Positions 25,334 through 34,141 of a stretch of 64,000 nt of DNA are shown here, piece after piece. The DNA lies in contig NC_015953.1 in assembly GCF_000177195.2 (NCBI RefSeq), positions 1,550,001-1,614,000 of the forward strand, given 5' to 3'. The stretch is from Streptomyces sp. SirexAA-E (GTDB lineage: Bacteria > Actinomycetota > Actinomycetes > Streptomycetales > Streptomycetaceae). Every line of letters starts with the position of its first letter. Within the stretch, counting starts at the first letter, position 1. Under the pieces are notes generated by a model. That model saw only the letters and a program-made list of their open reading frames with translations. It was not told the origin of the DNA and did not search any database. The translations under genes and the position numbers were made by a program.

Positions 25334-25701
25334 CAGGGGCGTTCGTCGAACCGCGCGGCCCGGAGGTACTCCGGCTTGGGGTCGAGCGCGGCGGCGAGCC
25401 GGAAGTGCCGGGTGGCCTGCTTCGTGCGGCCGGAGCGTTCGAAGGTCCGCGCCAGCGCGAAGTGCGCGAAGGCGTTGTCGGGCTCACGCTCCAGGACCAG
25501 TTCGAATTCGAGCTCGGCCGGGCGGAGCTGGGCTGCGGCGAAGAAGGCCCTGGCCCGCAGCAGTCGGGCGGCGGTGTTCTCCGGGTGGTCCCCGATCACC
25601 GAGTCCAGCAGCTTGACCGCGCCCTGGGGGTCCCGGGCGGCGAGCAACTGCTCCGCCGCGCGGAAATCGATGACGTGCGTCTCCGGATTGTTCTCGGCCA
25701 C
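25333..25701 (-). CDS. Tetratricopeptide repeat protein
   Basis: 122 residues made of about three TPR units: FRAAEQLLAARDPQGAVKLLDSVIGDHPEN, ARLLRARAFFAAAQLRPAELEFELVLEREPDN and AFAHFALARTFERSGRTKQATRHFRLAAALDPKP. The small size suggests a protein-interaction adaptor. GTG start at 25701. It lies 52 bp downstream of coaE on the same strand, an order recalled as common in streptomycetes. Confidence 0.85.
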   Translation of the reverse strand: MAENNPETHVIDFRAAEQLLAARDPQGAVKLLDSVIGDHPENTAARLLRARAFFAAAQLRPAELEFELVLEREPDNAFAHFALARTFERSGRTKQATRHFRLAAALDPKPEYLRAARFDERP

Positions 25702-25753
25702 GGCCCTGTCCTTCCCCTTGCCTTCCGCCCTACAACGCCCGGCCCGGCCCCGG

Positions 25754-26368
25754 CTATTCCGGAGCGCCCTGACGGGCGGCTCGCGCGGTCAGTTCCGACC
25801 AGACCGCGCGCACCTGCGGTTCGAGCTCGTCGAGGGGCCCGTCGTTGTCGACGACCAGATCGGCGACGGCCAGCCGCTCCTCACGGGTGGCCTGCGCGGC
25901 CATGCGGGCGCGGGCGTCCTCCTCCGTCATCCCGCGCAGCCGTACCAGCCGGTCGAGCTGCGTCCCGGGGGTCGCGTCCACGACCACGACCAGGTCGTAG
26001 AGGGGGGCGAGGCCGTTCTCCGTGAGCAGGGGCACGTCGTGGACGACGACCGCGTCGGGTCCGGCGGCCCGTTCGAGCTCGGCGGAGCGGGCGCCGACCA
26101 GCGGGTGGACGATCGCGTTGAGCGTGGCCAGGCGGTCGGAGTCGGCGAACACGATCGCGCCGAGAGCCGGCCGGTCCAGGGTGCCGTCGGCCGCCAGGAT
26201 GCCCGGCCCGAACATCTCCACGACCGACGCGAGCCCGGGCGTACCGGGTTCGACGACCTCCCGGGCGATCCGGTCGGCGTCCACCAGCACGGCCCCGTAG
26301 CTCACGAGCAGCCGCGACACTTCACTCTTGCCGGCGCCGATCCCGCCGGTCAGGCCCACTTTCAGCAT
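25754..26368 (-). CDS. coaE: Dephospho-CoA kinase
   Basis: 204 residues. P-loop [17 protein letters not shown] at residues 5-21, [13 protein letters not shown] with the catalytic Asp, [12 protein letters not shown] and [23 protein letters not shown] are CoaE hallmarks. Catalyses the last step of coenzyme A synthesis, phosphorylating the 3'-hydroxyl of dephospho-CoA. Length is that of the plain enzyme, without the C-terminal GrpB-like extension seen in mycobacteria. Confidence 0.95.
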   Translation of the reverse strand: MLKVGLTGGIGAGKSEVSRLLVSYGAVLVDADRIAREVVEPGTPGLASVVEMFGPGILAADGTLDRPALGAIVFADSDRLATLNAIVHPLVGARSAELERAAGPDAVVVHDVPLLTENGLAPLYDLVVVVDATPGTQLDRLVRLRGMTEEDARARMAAQATREERLAVADLVVDNDGPLDELEPQVRAVWSELTARAARQGAPE

Positions 26369-26397
26369 GCGGCGAGCTTACTGAGTGGATCACTCCG

Positions 26398-27336
26398 TCA
26401 GGAGTCACCCTCCCGTTCGGCGAGAAAGCGTTCGAATTCGAGCCCGATCTCGTCGGCCGACGGCAGATCGACCGGTTCGGCCACGAGGTTGCCCCGGGTC
26501 TCGGAGCCCGCGATCGCGTCGTACTGGTGCTCCAGCCCCTCGACGAGCGCGACGAGCTCCTCGTCGCCCTGGCCGATCTGCCGCTCGATCTCCGTCTGGG
26601 TGCGGTGCGCCTCGGTGCGCAGCGTGTGGGCGACGCTCGGCAGGACCAGGCCGGTCGCCGCCGTGATCGCCTCGAGCGCGGTGAGCGCGGCGTCCGGGTA
26701 GGCGGAGCGCGCGACGTAGTGCGGCACGTGCGCGGCCACGCCGAGCACGTCGTGGCCGGCCTCCATCAGCCGGTACTCGACGAGCGCCTCGGCCGAGCCG
26801 GGGACCTGCGCCTCGTCGAACGGGCTGTGGTGTCCCGGCATGAGGTCGGTGCGGTTGCCGTGCGGGGTGATGCCGACGGGGCGGGTGTGCGGGACACCCA
26901 TCGGGATGCCGTGGAAGTTCACCGCGAGACGGACGCCGAGGCGCTCGACGATCTGCTCGACGGCCTTGGCGAACCGCTCCCACTCCACGTCCGGTTCGGG
27001 GCCGGACAGCAGCAGGAACGGCGCACCCGTGACGTCCTGGACGACCCGGACGTCCAGGGTCGGCGCCTCGAAGGCGGTCCAGCGGTCCCGCCGGAAGGTG
27101 AGCAGAGGACGGCGCGCGCGGTAGTCGACGAGCCGGTCGTGGTCGAAGCGGGCCACCACCTGGTGCGGCAGGGTCTCGAGCAGGCCGTCGACGATCTGCT
27201 CGCCGGTCTCCCCCGCGTCGATGTATCCGTCGAAGTGGTAGAGCATGACCAGGCCGGCCGACTCCTGGGCGAGCGCCATGTCGACGACGGCCAGGCCCTT
27301 GGGCTCCCATTCGTACAAACTCTGCGGATCAGGCAC
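26398..27336 (-). CDS. PAC2 family protein
   Basis: 312 residues. [51 protein letters not shown] is the actinobacterial PAC2 N-terminus; [63 protein letters not shown] forms the core. PAC2 proteins are proteasome-assembly-chaperone relatives; the streptomycete role is unknown. GTG at 27336 is chosen because GAGGAG lies 10 bases upstream. Next to coaE on the same strand. Confidence 0.85.
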   Translation of the reverse strand: MPDPQSLYEWEPKGLAVVDMALAQESAGLVMLYHFDGYIDAGETGEQIVDGLLETLPHQVVARFDHDRLVDYRARRPLLTFRRDRWTAFEAPTLDVRVVQDVTGAPFLLLSGPEPDVEWERFAKAVEQIVERLGVRLAVNFHGIPMGVPHTRPVGITPHGNRTDLMPGHHSPFDEAQVPGSAEALVEYRLMEAGHDVLGVAAHVPHYVARSAYPDAALTALEAITAATGLVLPSVAHTLRTEAHRTQTEIERQIGQGDEELVALVEGLEHQYDAIAGSETRGNLVAEPVDLPSADEIGLEFERFLAEREGDS

Positions 27337-27682
27337 GGTTACCGCTCCTCCTCGTGTTCCTCGACAAGAACACACCGCTCGCCCAGGGCATTCCCGCGTG
27401 CCGCCGGTTCACGCTTCGCTCACGCCCCGTCAGAAGAGAAGTCGGCCGGGCGGCCCGGTGCCCCCCTGCGGACGGGGCGACGGCACCCTGCCGGCGTTCC
27501 GGGGGTCCGGCGAGCGTGTGTCACGGCCCGTCAGCTCTCCCCGCGCTCCTCGGCATCCGCGGGTCAATGGTCCAGACCTTGACATGCCCATTACCCAGCC
27601 TTACCGTCACGGGCAGCTGATTCAGAGCCTCGCCCCGCATTCACGTACGAGAACCTCTGCTCCCTTCGACGGGAAGGCCCCC
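27337..27682. other. Intergenic region between PAC2 gene and secreted lyase-like gene
   Basis: A 346-bp gap between divergent genes. It holds the chitinase-type element and promoter listed separately at 27568-27607. The left part serves the PAC2 promoter, where no clear -10/-35 pair was seen. No additional gene was found. Confidence 0.6.
27568..27607 (+). promoter_or_regulatory. HrdB-type promoter overlapped by a chitinase-type 12-mer
   Basis: TTGACA at 27579-27584, a 17-bp spacer, and TACCGT at 27602-27607 form a good sigma-HrdB promoter for the secreted beta-helix gene, about 70 bp before its ATG. TGGTCCAGACCT at 27568-27579 abuts and shares one base with the -35. From memory, this exact 12-mer is the direct-repeat element of Streptomyces chitinase promoters and is close to the DasR site core TGGTCTAGACCA. 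Only one copy is present. Confidence 0.7.
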
Positions 27683-28645
27683 ATGCGCACCCGCACGCTC
27701 CTCCCCGCCCTGTTGACCGCCGCACTGGCCACCGGCGTCCTGCCCCTGGCCACCGCCCGGGACGCGGCGGCGGCGACGGTCACCGACGTCTCCACCGCGG
27801 CCCAGCTCAAGGCGGCGCTCGCCGCGGCCGCCCCCGGCGACACGATCCGGCTCGCCGACGGCACGTACACCGGCAACTTCAAGGCGACAATCCCGGCCAC
27901 CTCCGCCGCCCGGATCACGCTCACCGGTTCCGAGCGGGCCGTGCTGACCGCGGGCGGCGGCTACGGGCTGCATCTGAACGGCGCGTCCTACTGGACCGTG
28001 TACGGCATCACCGTCACCGGCGGCCAGAAGGGGATCATGGCCGACGCCGCGACCGGCGTGGTCATCGACTCGGTGACCGTCCACGACCTCGACATGGAGG
28101 GCGTGCACTTCCGCGGGTCCAGCCGGGACGGCGTCATCAGGAACTCCCGCGTCTACGACACCGGGCACGACGGACGGGGTATGGGCGAGGGCGTGTACGT
28201 CGGAACCGCCGGCGACCTCGGCGACCGCAGCGACGGGGTGCGGATCGAGGACAACGTCATCGGGCCGGGCGTCGGCGGCGAGAACGTCGACATCAAGGAA
28301 GGCACCACCGGGGCGCGGATCACCGGCAACACCTTCGACGGCGGCGGGCTGACCGGCGCCAACTACGACGACTCCTGGGTCGACGTGAAGGGCAACGACG
28401 TGCTGGTCGAGAACAACCGGGGCGTGCGCACCACGAACAACGGCTACGAGACGCACACCCAGCAGAGCGGCTGGGGCTGCGGCACGGTCTTCAGGGGCAA
28501 CACCTCGGACCTGACCGGCGCCACGGGTGACAAGCGGCTCGCCGTCAACGTCACCAACCTGAGCGCGAGCTGCCCCACCACCGTCCACAGCAGCAACACG
28601 GTCACCGGCGGCCGGGGACTGACCAACATCCCCGTGACGCCCTGA
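27683..28645 (+). CDS. Secreted right-handed beta-helix protein, polysaccharide-lyase-like
   Basis: 320 residues. Signal peptide MRTRTLLPALLTAALATGVLPLATARDAAAA. The mature start VTDVSTAAQLKAALAAAAPGDTIRLADGTYTG is the opening of chondroitinase-B/alginate-lyase-like (PL6-type) and related beta-helices. Many short GVxIxxN rungs follow (GVVIDSVTVHDLDMEGVHF, GVRIEDNVIGPG, ARITGNTFDGGG). Two Cys (WGCGTVF, ASCPTT) may form a disulfide. At about 290 mature residues it is shorter than true chondroitinase B, so catalytic activity is uncertain. GGGAAGG precedes the ATG. The promoter element suggests induction by amino-sugar polymers. Confidence 0.75.
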   Translation: MRTRTLLPALLTAALATGVLPLATARDAAAATVTDVSTAAQLKAALAAAAPGDTIRLADGTYTGNFKATIPATSAARITLTGSERAVLTAGGGYGLHLNGASYWTVYGITVTGGQKGIMADAATGVVIDSVTVHDLDMEGVHFRGSSRDGVIRNSRVYDTGHDGRGMGEGVYVGTAGDLGDRSDGVRIEDNVIGPGVGGENVDIKEGTTGARITGNTFDGGGLTGANYDDSWVDVKGNDVLVENNRGVRTTNNGYETHTQQSGWGCGTVFRGNTSDLTGATGDKRLAVNVTNLSASCPTTVHSSNTVTGGRGLTNIPVTP

Positions 28646-28681
28646 GCACACCGAGGCCCCTGGCCGGCGACCCGGACATGC

Positions 28682-28717
28682 GTGAGGCCCGCCCCCCGGG
28701 AAGGGGGCGGGCCTCAC
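28682..28717. terminator. Bidirectional hairpin terminator between beta-helix gene and rpsA
   Basis: A perfect 15-bp stem (28682-28696 with 28703-28717) and a 6-base loop lie between two converging genes. It can stop transcription from both sides. Confidence 0.85.
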
Positions 28718-28766
28718 TCAGTGCTCTTCAGCTACCGCGGCCGGTCGGCCACCGTGGTCCGGAGCG

Positions 28767-30281
28767 TCAGCTCTGGCCGCCGGCCAGCTTCTCGCGCAGC
28801 GCGGCAAGGGCCTCGTCCGACGCCAGGGCGCCGGAGTTGTCCGCCGACTCCGAGGAGTAGGAGCCGCCACCGCTGCCGCCGGAGGCAGCCGGGGCGTTGC
28901 CGCCGGCGGGGGCGGCAGCGCCCTCGGCAGCAGCGGCCTCGTCGGCCTCGCGGGACTTGATGACCTGGGCCTGGTGCTGCTCGAAGCGCTGCTGCGCCTC
29001 GGCGTACTGGGTCTCCCAGACCTCGCGCTGAGCCTCGAAGCCCTCGAGCCAGTCGTTGGTCTCGGGGTCGAAGCCCTCGGGGTAGATGTAGTTGCCCTGG
29101 TCGTCGTACGACGCGGCCATGCCGTACAGGGTCGGGTCGAACTCGACCGACGCCGGGTCCCCGCCGAACGCCTCGTTGGCCTGCTTCAGCGAGAGGCTGA
29201 TGCGACGGCGCTCGAGGTCGATGTCGATGACCTTGACGAAGATCTCGTCGTTGACCTGGACGACCTGCTCCGGGATCTCCACGTGGCGCTCGGCCAGCTC
29301 GGAGATGTGGACCAGGCCCTCGATGCCCTCGTCGACGCGCACGAACGCACCGAAGGGAACGAGCTTGGTGACCTTACCGGGAACGACCTGCCCGATCTGG
29401 TGCGTCCGGGCGAACTGCTGCCACGGGTCTTCCTGCGTCGCCTTGAGCGACAGGGAGACGCGCTCGCGGTCCATGTCCACGTCGAGGACCTCGACGGTGA
29501 CTTCCTGACCGACCTCGACGACCTCGGAGGGGTGGTCGATGTGCTTCCAGGAGAGCTCGGAGACGTGGACGAGACCGTCGACGCCACCCAGGTCCACGAA
29601 GGCACCGAAGTTGACGATCGAGGAGACGACGCCGGAGCGGACCTGACCCTTCTGCAGGGTGGTGAGGAACGTCTGGCGCACCTCGGACTGGGTCTGCTCG
29701 AGCCAGGCACGGCGGGACAGGACCACGTTGTTGCGGTTCTTGTCCAGCTCGATGATCTTCGCCTCGAGCTCCTTGCCCACGTAGGGCTGGAGGTCGCGCA
29801 CACGACGCATCTCGACGAGCGACGCCGGGAGGAAGCCGCGGAGGCCGATGTCGAGGATGAGACCACCCTTGACGACCTCGATGACGGTACCGGTGACGAT
29901 GCCGTCTTCTTCCTTGATCTTCTCGATGGTGCCCCAGGCACGCTCGTACTGAGCGCGCTTCTTCGAGAGGATCAGGCGGCCTTCCTTGTCCTCCTTCTGG
30001 AGAACCAGGGCCTCGATCTCGTCGCCGACCTTGACGACCTCGTTGGGGTCGACGTCGTGCTTGATCGAGAGCTCGCGGCTCGGGATGACACCTTCGGTCT
30101 TGTAACCGATGTCGAGGAGAACCTCGTCCCGGTCAACCTTGACGATGACACCGTCAACGATGTCGCCGTCGTTGAAGTACTTGATCGTCTCGTCGATCGC
30201 CGCGAGGAACGCGTCCGCGTCGCCGATGTCGTTGACCGCAACCTGCGGAGTGGTGGCGGTGGTCTCGGTGCTGCTCGTCAT
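28767..30281 (-). CDS. rpsA: 30S ribosomal protein S1
   Basis: 504 residues with four S1 RNA-binding repeats starting near residues 38, 120, 210 and 295 (for example GDIVDGVIVKVDRDEVLLDIGYKTEG, GQVRSGVVSSIVNFGAFVDLGGVDGLVHVSELSW, GQVVPGKVTKLVPFGAFVRVDEGIEGLVHISELA). The C-terminal ~130 residues are low complexity, rich in Ala, Gly, Ser and Gln, as in actinobacterial S1. It binds mRNA near the start site. ATG follows CCGGAG. A strong HrdB promoter lies about 190 bp upstream. Confidence 0.97.
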   Translation of the reverse strand: MTSSTETTATTPQVAVNDIGDADAFLAAIDETIKYFNDGDIVDGVIVKVDRDEVLLDIGYKTEGVIPSRELSIKHDVDPNEVVKVGDEIEALVLQKEDKEGRLILSKKRAQYERAWGTIEKIKEEDGIVTGTVIEVVKGGLILDIGLRGFLPASLVEMRRVRDLQPYVGKELEAKIIELDKNRNNVVLSRRAWLEQTQSEVRQTFLTTLQKGQVRSGVVSSIVNFGAFVDLGGVDGLVHVSELSWKHIDHPSEVVEVGQEVTVEVLDVDMDRERVSLSLKATQEDPWQQFARTHQIGQVVPGKVTKLVPFGAFVRVDEGIEGLVHISELAERHVEIPEQVVQVNDEIFVKVIDIDLERRRISLSLKQANEAFGGDPASVEFDPTLYGMAASYDDQGNYIYPEGFDPETNDWLEGFEAQREVWETQYAEAQQRFEQHQAQVIKSREADEAAAAEGAAAPAGGNAPAASGGSGGGSYSSESADNSGALASDEALAALREKLAGGQS

Positions 30282-30675
30282 GTGGGAAAGGGCTCCGGTA
30301 CGGACAGTGAGTCGTAGGTACTGCTACGCCGAAAGCCCGTATCGCCTCTGCAGAAGCCGGACAGCCTGGAGAGGAACCGACCGATGATCCGGAAGGAGCC
30401 TCGACAACCGAGGGGACATGCAACAGACGCGAGCGCGGCCTGCTAGGTCTGAGGCGCGCAGGCTCGCAGCGCAACTTGTAGCATACGGGGGCAGCCGGAC
30501 AGGGTCAATGCGCGAAGGCGCACACCCGGGGCGCAACACCCCAATCCCGGCACAACTCACGTTCACCGAGGCCAGATCCGGCCCGGCGGCGTGTCGCAGG
30601 CGCGCGGGGGCGTCCCGTACGGTCCGTGCGGGCACCGCCCACGGCGGGTGAAGGCAAACTACAACGACGGGCACG
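30282..30675. other. rpsA leader and divergent upstream region
   Basis: A 394-bp gap. The left ~190 bp is the transcribed rpsA 5' leader, and the promoter is at 30480-30508. The remaining part serves the divergent methyltransferase gene. No small gene was recognised. The long leader could host autoregulation of S1, as known in other bacteria, but no specific fold was identified. Confidence 0.6.
30480..30508 (-). promoter_or_regulatory. Strong HrdB-type promoter of rpsA
   Basis: On the minus strand, TTGACC (30508-30503) is followed by a 17-bp spacer and TATGCT (30485-30480). This matches the streptomycete housekeeping consensus closely and predicts a start around 30473, leaving a leader of about 190 nt before rpsA. 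Confidence 0.82.
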
Positions 30676-31500
30676 ATGAGCCAAGAGATCCACGGGTGGG
30701 AACCCGAGGCGACCCGCCGGGCGGCCGGGGACGCGGAGAGCAGCCGGGCGAGCCGCGGCTGGTGGGACCGGAACGCCGACGAGTACCAGAGCGACCACGG
30801 GGCGTTCCTCGGCGACGACCGGTTCGTCTGGGGGCCGGAGGGGCTGGACGAGGCCGAGGCCTCCCTGCTCGGCCCCGCCGCCTCCCTGAAGGGTTCGGAC
30901 GTCCTGGAGATCGGGGCCGGTGCCGCCCAGTGCTCCCGCTGGCTGGCCGCCCAGGGGGCCCGCCCGGTCGCCCTCGACCTCTCGCACCGCCAGCTCCAGC
31001 ACGCGCTGCGGATCGGCGGCGGTGTCCCGCTGGTGGAGGCCGACGCCGGGCGGCTGCCGTTCCGGGACGGCTCCTTCGACCTCGCGTGCTCCGCCTACGG
31101 CGCGGTGCCGTTCGTCGCCGACCCCGTACAGGTCTTCCGCGAGGTGCACCGGGTGCTGCGTCCCGGGGGGCGCTGGGTGTTCTCCGTGACGCACCCCGTC
31201 CGCTGGGCCTTCCCCGACGAGCCGGGCCCGGAAGGGCTCTCCGTCGCCGCCTCCTACTTCGACCGCGTGCCGTACGTGGAACAGGACGAGGAGGGCGAAG
31301 CCGTGTACGTCGAGCACCACAGGACGCTGGGCGACCGGGTGCGGGACGTGGTGGCGGGCGGCTTCCGGCTGCTGGACCTGGTGGAGCCGGAGTGGCCGGC
31401 CTGGAACAACCAGGAGTGGGGCGGCTGGTCCCCGCTGCGCGGCAACCTCATCCCGGGCACCGCGATCTTCGTCTGCGAGCGGGACCGCCGGACCTGGTGA
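30676..31500 (+). CDS. Class I SAM-dependent methyltransferase
   Basis: 274 residues. WWDRNADEYQSDHGAFLG leads into the SAM core: DVLEIGAGAAQCSRWLAAQGARPVALDLSHRQLQHA, VEADAGRLPFRDGSFDLACSAYGAVPFV, REVHRVLRPGGRWVFSVTHPVRWAF. The C-terminus includes EPEWPAWNNQEWGGWSPLRG. Resembles Methyltransf_11 proteins of unknown substrate that occur beside rpsA in streptomycetes. Divergent from rpsA. Confidence 0.85.
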   Translation: MSQEIHGWEPEATRRAAGDAESSRASRGWWDRNADEYQSDHGAFLGDDRFVWGPEGLDEAEASLLGPAASLKGSDVLEIGAGAAQCSRWLAAQGARPVALDLSHRQLQHALRIGGGVPLVEADAGRLPFRDGSFDLACSAYGAVPFVADPVQVFREVHRVLRPGGRWVFSVTHPVRWAFPDEPGPEGLSVAASYFDRVPYVEQDEEGEAVYVEHHRTLGDRVRDVVAGGFRLLDLVEPEWPAWNNQEWGGWSPLRGNLIPGTAIFVCERDRRTW

Positions 31501-31541
31501 CCCGGTGACCGGGTGACCCGTCCGCGTACGAGACTGGGGGC

Positions 31542-34070
31542 GTGATCCGTACCGACGCCCTGGACCAGTTGCCCGTGCGCTCCGCCGTGCCCGCCCTGCG
31601 GCGGGCACTCGACGAGCGGGGTGCCGCGGTGCTCTGCGCGCCTCCCGGCACCGGCAAGACCACGCTCGTCCCGCTGGTGCTCGCCGGTCTGACCGGTGGC
31701 GGCCCGGTGCGCCGGGTCGTGGTGGCCGAGCCCCGGCGGATCGCCGCCCGGGCGGCGGCGCGGCGGATGGCGTGGCTGCTCGGCGAGGCGACCGGTGAAC
31801 GGGTCGGCTTCACGGTGCGCGGTGAGCGCCGGGTGGGCCCGGGCACGGTGGTGGAGGTGGTGACCACCGGGGTGCTGCTCCAGCGGCTCCAGCGCGATCA
31901 GGAACTGGCCGGCGTCGACGTGGTGATCATCGACGAGTGCCACGAGCGCCACCTGGACGCGGACACGGCCGCCGCCTTCCTCCTGGACGTACGGGAGACG
32001 ATCCGGCCCGAGCTGCGCCTGGTCGCGGCGTCGGCGACGACGGACGCGGAGGGCTGGGCCCGGCTGCTGGGCGACGCGCCGGTGGTCGAGGCGCGGGGGG
32101 TGTCCTACCCGGTGGATGTGGTGTGGGCGCCGCCGTCCGGCCCCGTGCGTCCGCCGCACGGGATGAGGGTGGATCCGGCGCTACAGGCGCATGTGGCCGC
32201 GGTGGTGCGCCGGGCGCTGGTGGAGCGGGAAGGGGACGTGCTGTGCTTCCTGCCGGGGGTCGGGGAGATCGGCCGGGTGGCCGGGCAGCTCGCGGGGGTG
32301 GACGCCGAGGTGCTCCAGGTCCACGGGCGGGCGCCGGCCGCCGTGCAGGACGCGGTGCTGGCCGGATCGGGGCAAGGACGCCGCCGGGTGGTGCTCGCGA
32401 CGTCCGTGGCGGAGTCCTCGCTGACGGTGCCGGGGGTGCGGGTCGTCGTGGACTCCGGTCTGGCGCGGGAGCCGCGCGTGGACCACGCGCGGGGGCTGAG
32501 CGCCCTGACGACGGTACGGGCGTCCCAGGCGACGGGCCGCCAGCGCGCGGGCCGGGCGGGACGCGAGGCTCCGGGCACGGTGTACCGCTGCTGGGAGCAG
32601 GCGGAGGACGGGCGGCTCGCCCGGTTCCCGTCCCCGGAGATCAAGGTGGCCGATCTGTCGGCGTTCGCGTTGCAGGCGGCGTGCTGGGGCGATCCGGACG
32701 CCTCGGGGCTGTCCTTGCTGGACCCGCCTCCGGCCGGGGCGATGGGGGCGGCGCGGGAGGTGCTGACGGCGGTCGGCGCGGTGGACGCGGCGGGCCGGGC
32801 GACCGGGCGGGGTGTGCGCATGTCCCGGCTCGGTCTGCACCCCCGGTTGGGCCGGGCCCTGCTGGACGGGGCGTCGGAGGTGGGCGCGCGCCGGGCGGCG
32901 GAGGTGGTGGCGCTGCTGAGCGAGGAGCCGCCCCGGGAGTACGGCGACGACCTGGCGGCCGCCTGGCGGACGGCCCGGCGCGGCGGCGACGGGTACGCGG
33001 CGCGCTGGCGGCAGGAGGTGCGGCGGCTGTCGTCGGCCCTGGACGGGGCGTCGCGGGCCGCCGGGGCCTCCGGCGGCGGGGCGGGCGCCGGGCCGGACGA
33101 CGCGGCCGCCGGTCTGGTGGCGGCGCTGGCGTTCCCGGAGCGGGTGGCGCGGGCCCGTGGGGAGGGGGCGTTCCTGATGGCGTCGGGCACCGGCGCGGAG
33201 CTGCGGGACACCTCGCGGTTGCGGAGCGCTCCGTGGCTGGCCGTGGCGGTGGCCGACCGCCCGGCGCACGCCGCGTCCGCGCGGGTGCGGCTCGCCGCCG
33301 TCGTCGACGAGGGTACGGCGCGGCTGGCCGCGGATCACCTGAGGTTCGCGGGCGAGGAGGTCCGCTGGGCGGACGGTGATGTGGTGGCGCGGGCGGTGGA
33401 GCGGCTCGGGGCGATCGAGCTGTCGGTGCGCGCGCTGCGGCAGCCGGCGCCGGAGCTGGTGCGTGGGGCGCTGCTGGAGGGTCTGCGGGACGAGGGGCTC
33501 GGGCTGCTGCGCTGGAGCCGGGACGGTGAGCAGCTGCGGCTGCGGCTCGCGTTCCTGCACCGGGTGCTGGGGCCGCCGTGGCCGGACGTGTCGGACGGTG
33601 CGCTGCTGGCGTGCGCAGACCGGTGGCTGGAGCCGGAGCTCTCACGGGCCCGGCGCCGCGCGGACCTGGCGCGGATCGACGCGGGGCAGGCGGTGCGCCG
33701 GCTGCTGCCGTGGGCGACGGGCGAGGCCGCCCGGCTGGACGAGCTGGCCCCGGAGCGGATCGAGGTGCCCAGCGGTTCCAGGGTCCGCGTGGAGTACGGC
33801 GGCGAGCAGCCCGTCCTGGCGGTGAAGCTGCAGGAGCTGTTCGGGCTGCGGGAGACGCCGAGGGTGGCCGGGGTCCCGGTGCTGGTGCACCTGCTCTCCC
33901 CCGCCGGGCGGCCCGCCGCGGTGACGGCGGACCTGGCGTCGTTCTGGCGGGAGGGCTACCGGGCGGTGCGGGCCGAGCTGCGGGGGCGCTATCCGAAGCA
34001 TCCGTGGCCCGAGGACCCGGCCTCCATGGAGGCGACCCGTCTCACCTCGGCACGGCTGCGCCGGGACTGA
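31542..34070 (+). CDS. hrpB: ATP-dependent helicase HrpB
   Basis: 842 residues, the normal HrpB length. DExH helicase motifs: APPGTGKTTLVPL (I), ATGERVGFTVRGERR, TTGVLLQRL, IIDECHERHLDAD (II), AASATTD (III), then the C-domain with LATSVAESSLTVPGVRVVVDSGL and QRAGRAGREAPG (VI). The C-terminal HrpB-specific region ends with GRPAAVTADLASFWREGYRAVRAELRGRYPKHPWPEDP. An RNA-helicase-like protein of poorly known role. Lies 41 bp after the methyltransferase. Confidence 0.95.
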   Translation: MIRTDALDQLPVRSAVPALRRALDERGAAVLCAPPGTGKTTLVPLVLAGLTGGGPVRRVVVAEPRRIAARAAARRMAWLLGEATGERVGFTVRGERRVGPGTVVEVVTTGVLLQRLQRDQELAGVDVVIIDECHERHLDADTAAAFLLDVRETIRPELRLVAASATTDAEGWARLLGDAPVVEARGVSYPVDVVWAPPSGPVRPPHGMRVDPALQAHVAAVVRRALVEREGDVLCFLPGVGEIGRVAGQLAGVDAEVLQVHGRAPAAVQDAVLAGSGQGRRRVVLATSVAESSLTVPGVRVVVDSGLAREPRVDHARGLSALTTVRASQATGRQRAGRAGREAPGTVYRCWEQAEDGRLARFPSPEIKVADLSAFALQAACWGDPDASGLSLLDPPPAGAMGAAREVLTAVGAVDAAGRATGRGVRMSRLGLHPRLGRALLDGASEVGARRAAEVVALLSEEPPREYGDDLAAAWRTARRGGDGYAARWRQEVRRLSSALDGASRAAGASGGGAGAGPDDAAAGLVAALAFPERVARARGEGAFLMASGTGAELRDTSRLRSAPWLAVAVADRPAHAASARVRLAAVVDEGTARLAADHLRFAGEEVRWADGDVVARAVERLGAIELSVRALRQPAPELVRGALLEGLRDEGLGLLRWSRDGEQLRLRLAFLHRVLGPPWPDVSDGALLACADRWLEPELSRARRRADLARIDAGQAVRRLLPWATGEAARLDELAPERIEVPSGSRVRVEYGGEQPVLAVKLQELFGLRETPRVAGVPVLVHLLSPAGRPAAVTADLASFWREGYRAVRAELRGRYPKHPWPEDPASMEATRLTSARLRRD

Positions 34071-34083
34071 GCGGCACAGTCGT

Positions 34084-34125
34084 GCGGCGGCCCCCGGCCG
34101 GTGGACCGGGCCTGGGGGCCGCCGC
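34084..34125. terminator. Hairpin terminator between hrpB and transglycosylase
   Basis: A 12-bp perfect stem (34084-34095 with 34114-34125) sits in the 71-bp gap between converging genes and could serve both. Confidence 0.75.
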
Positions 34126-34141
34126 GTGGCCGACGCGCGGG

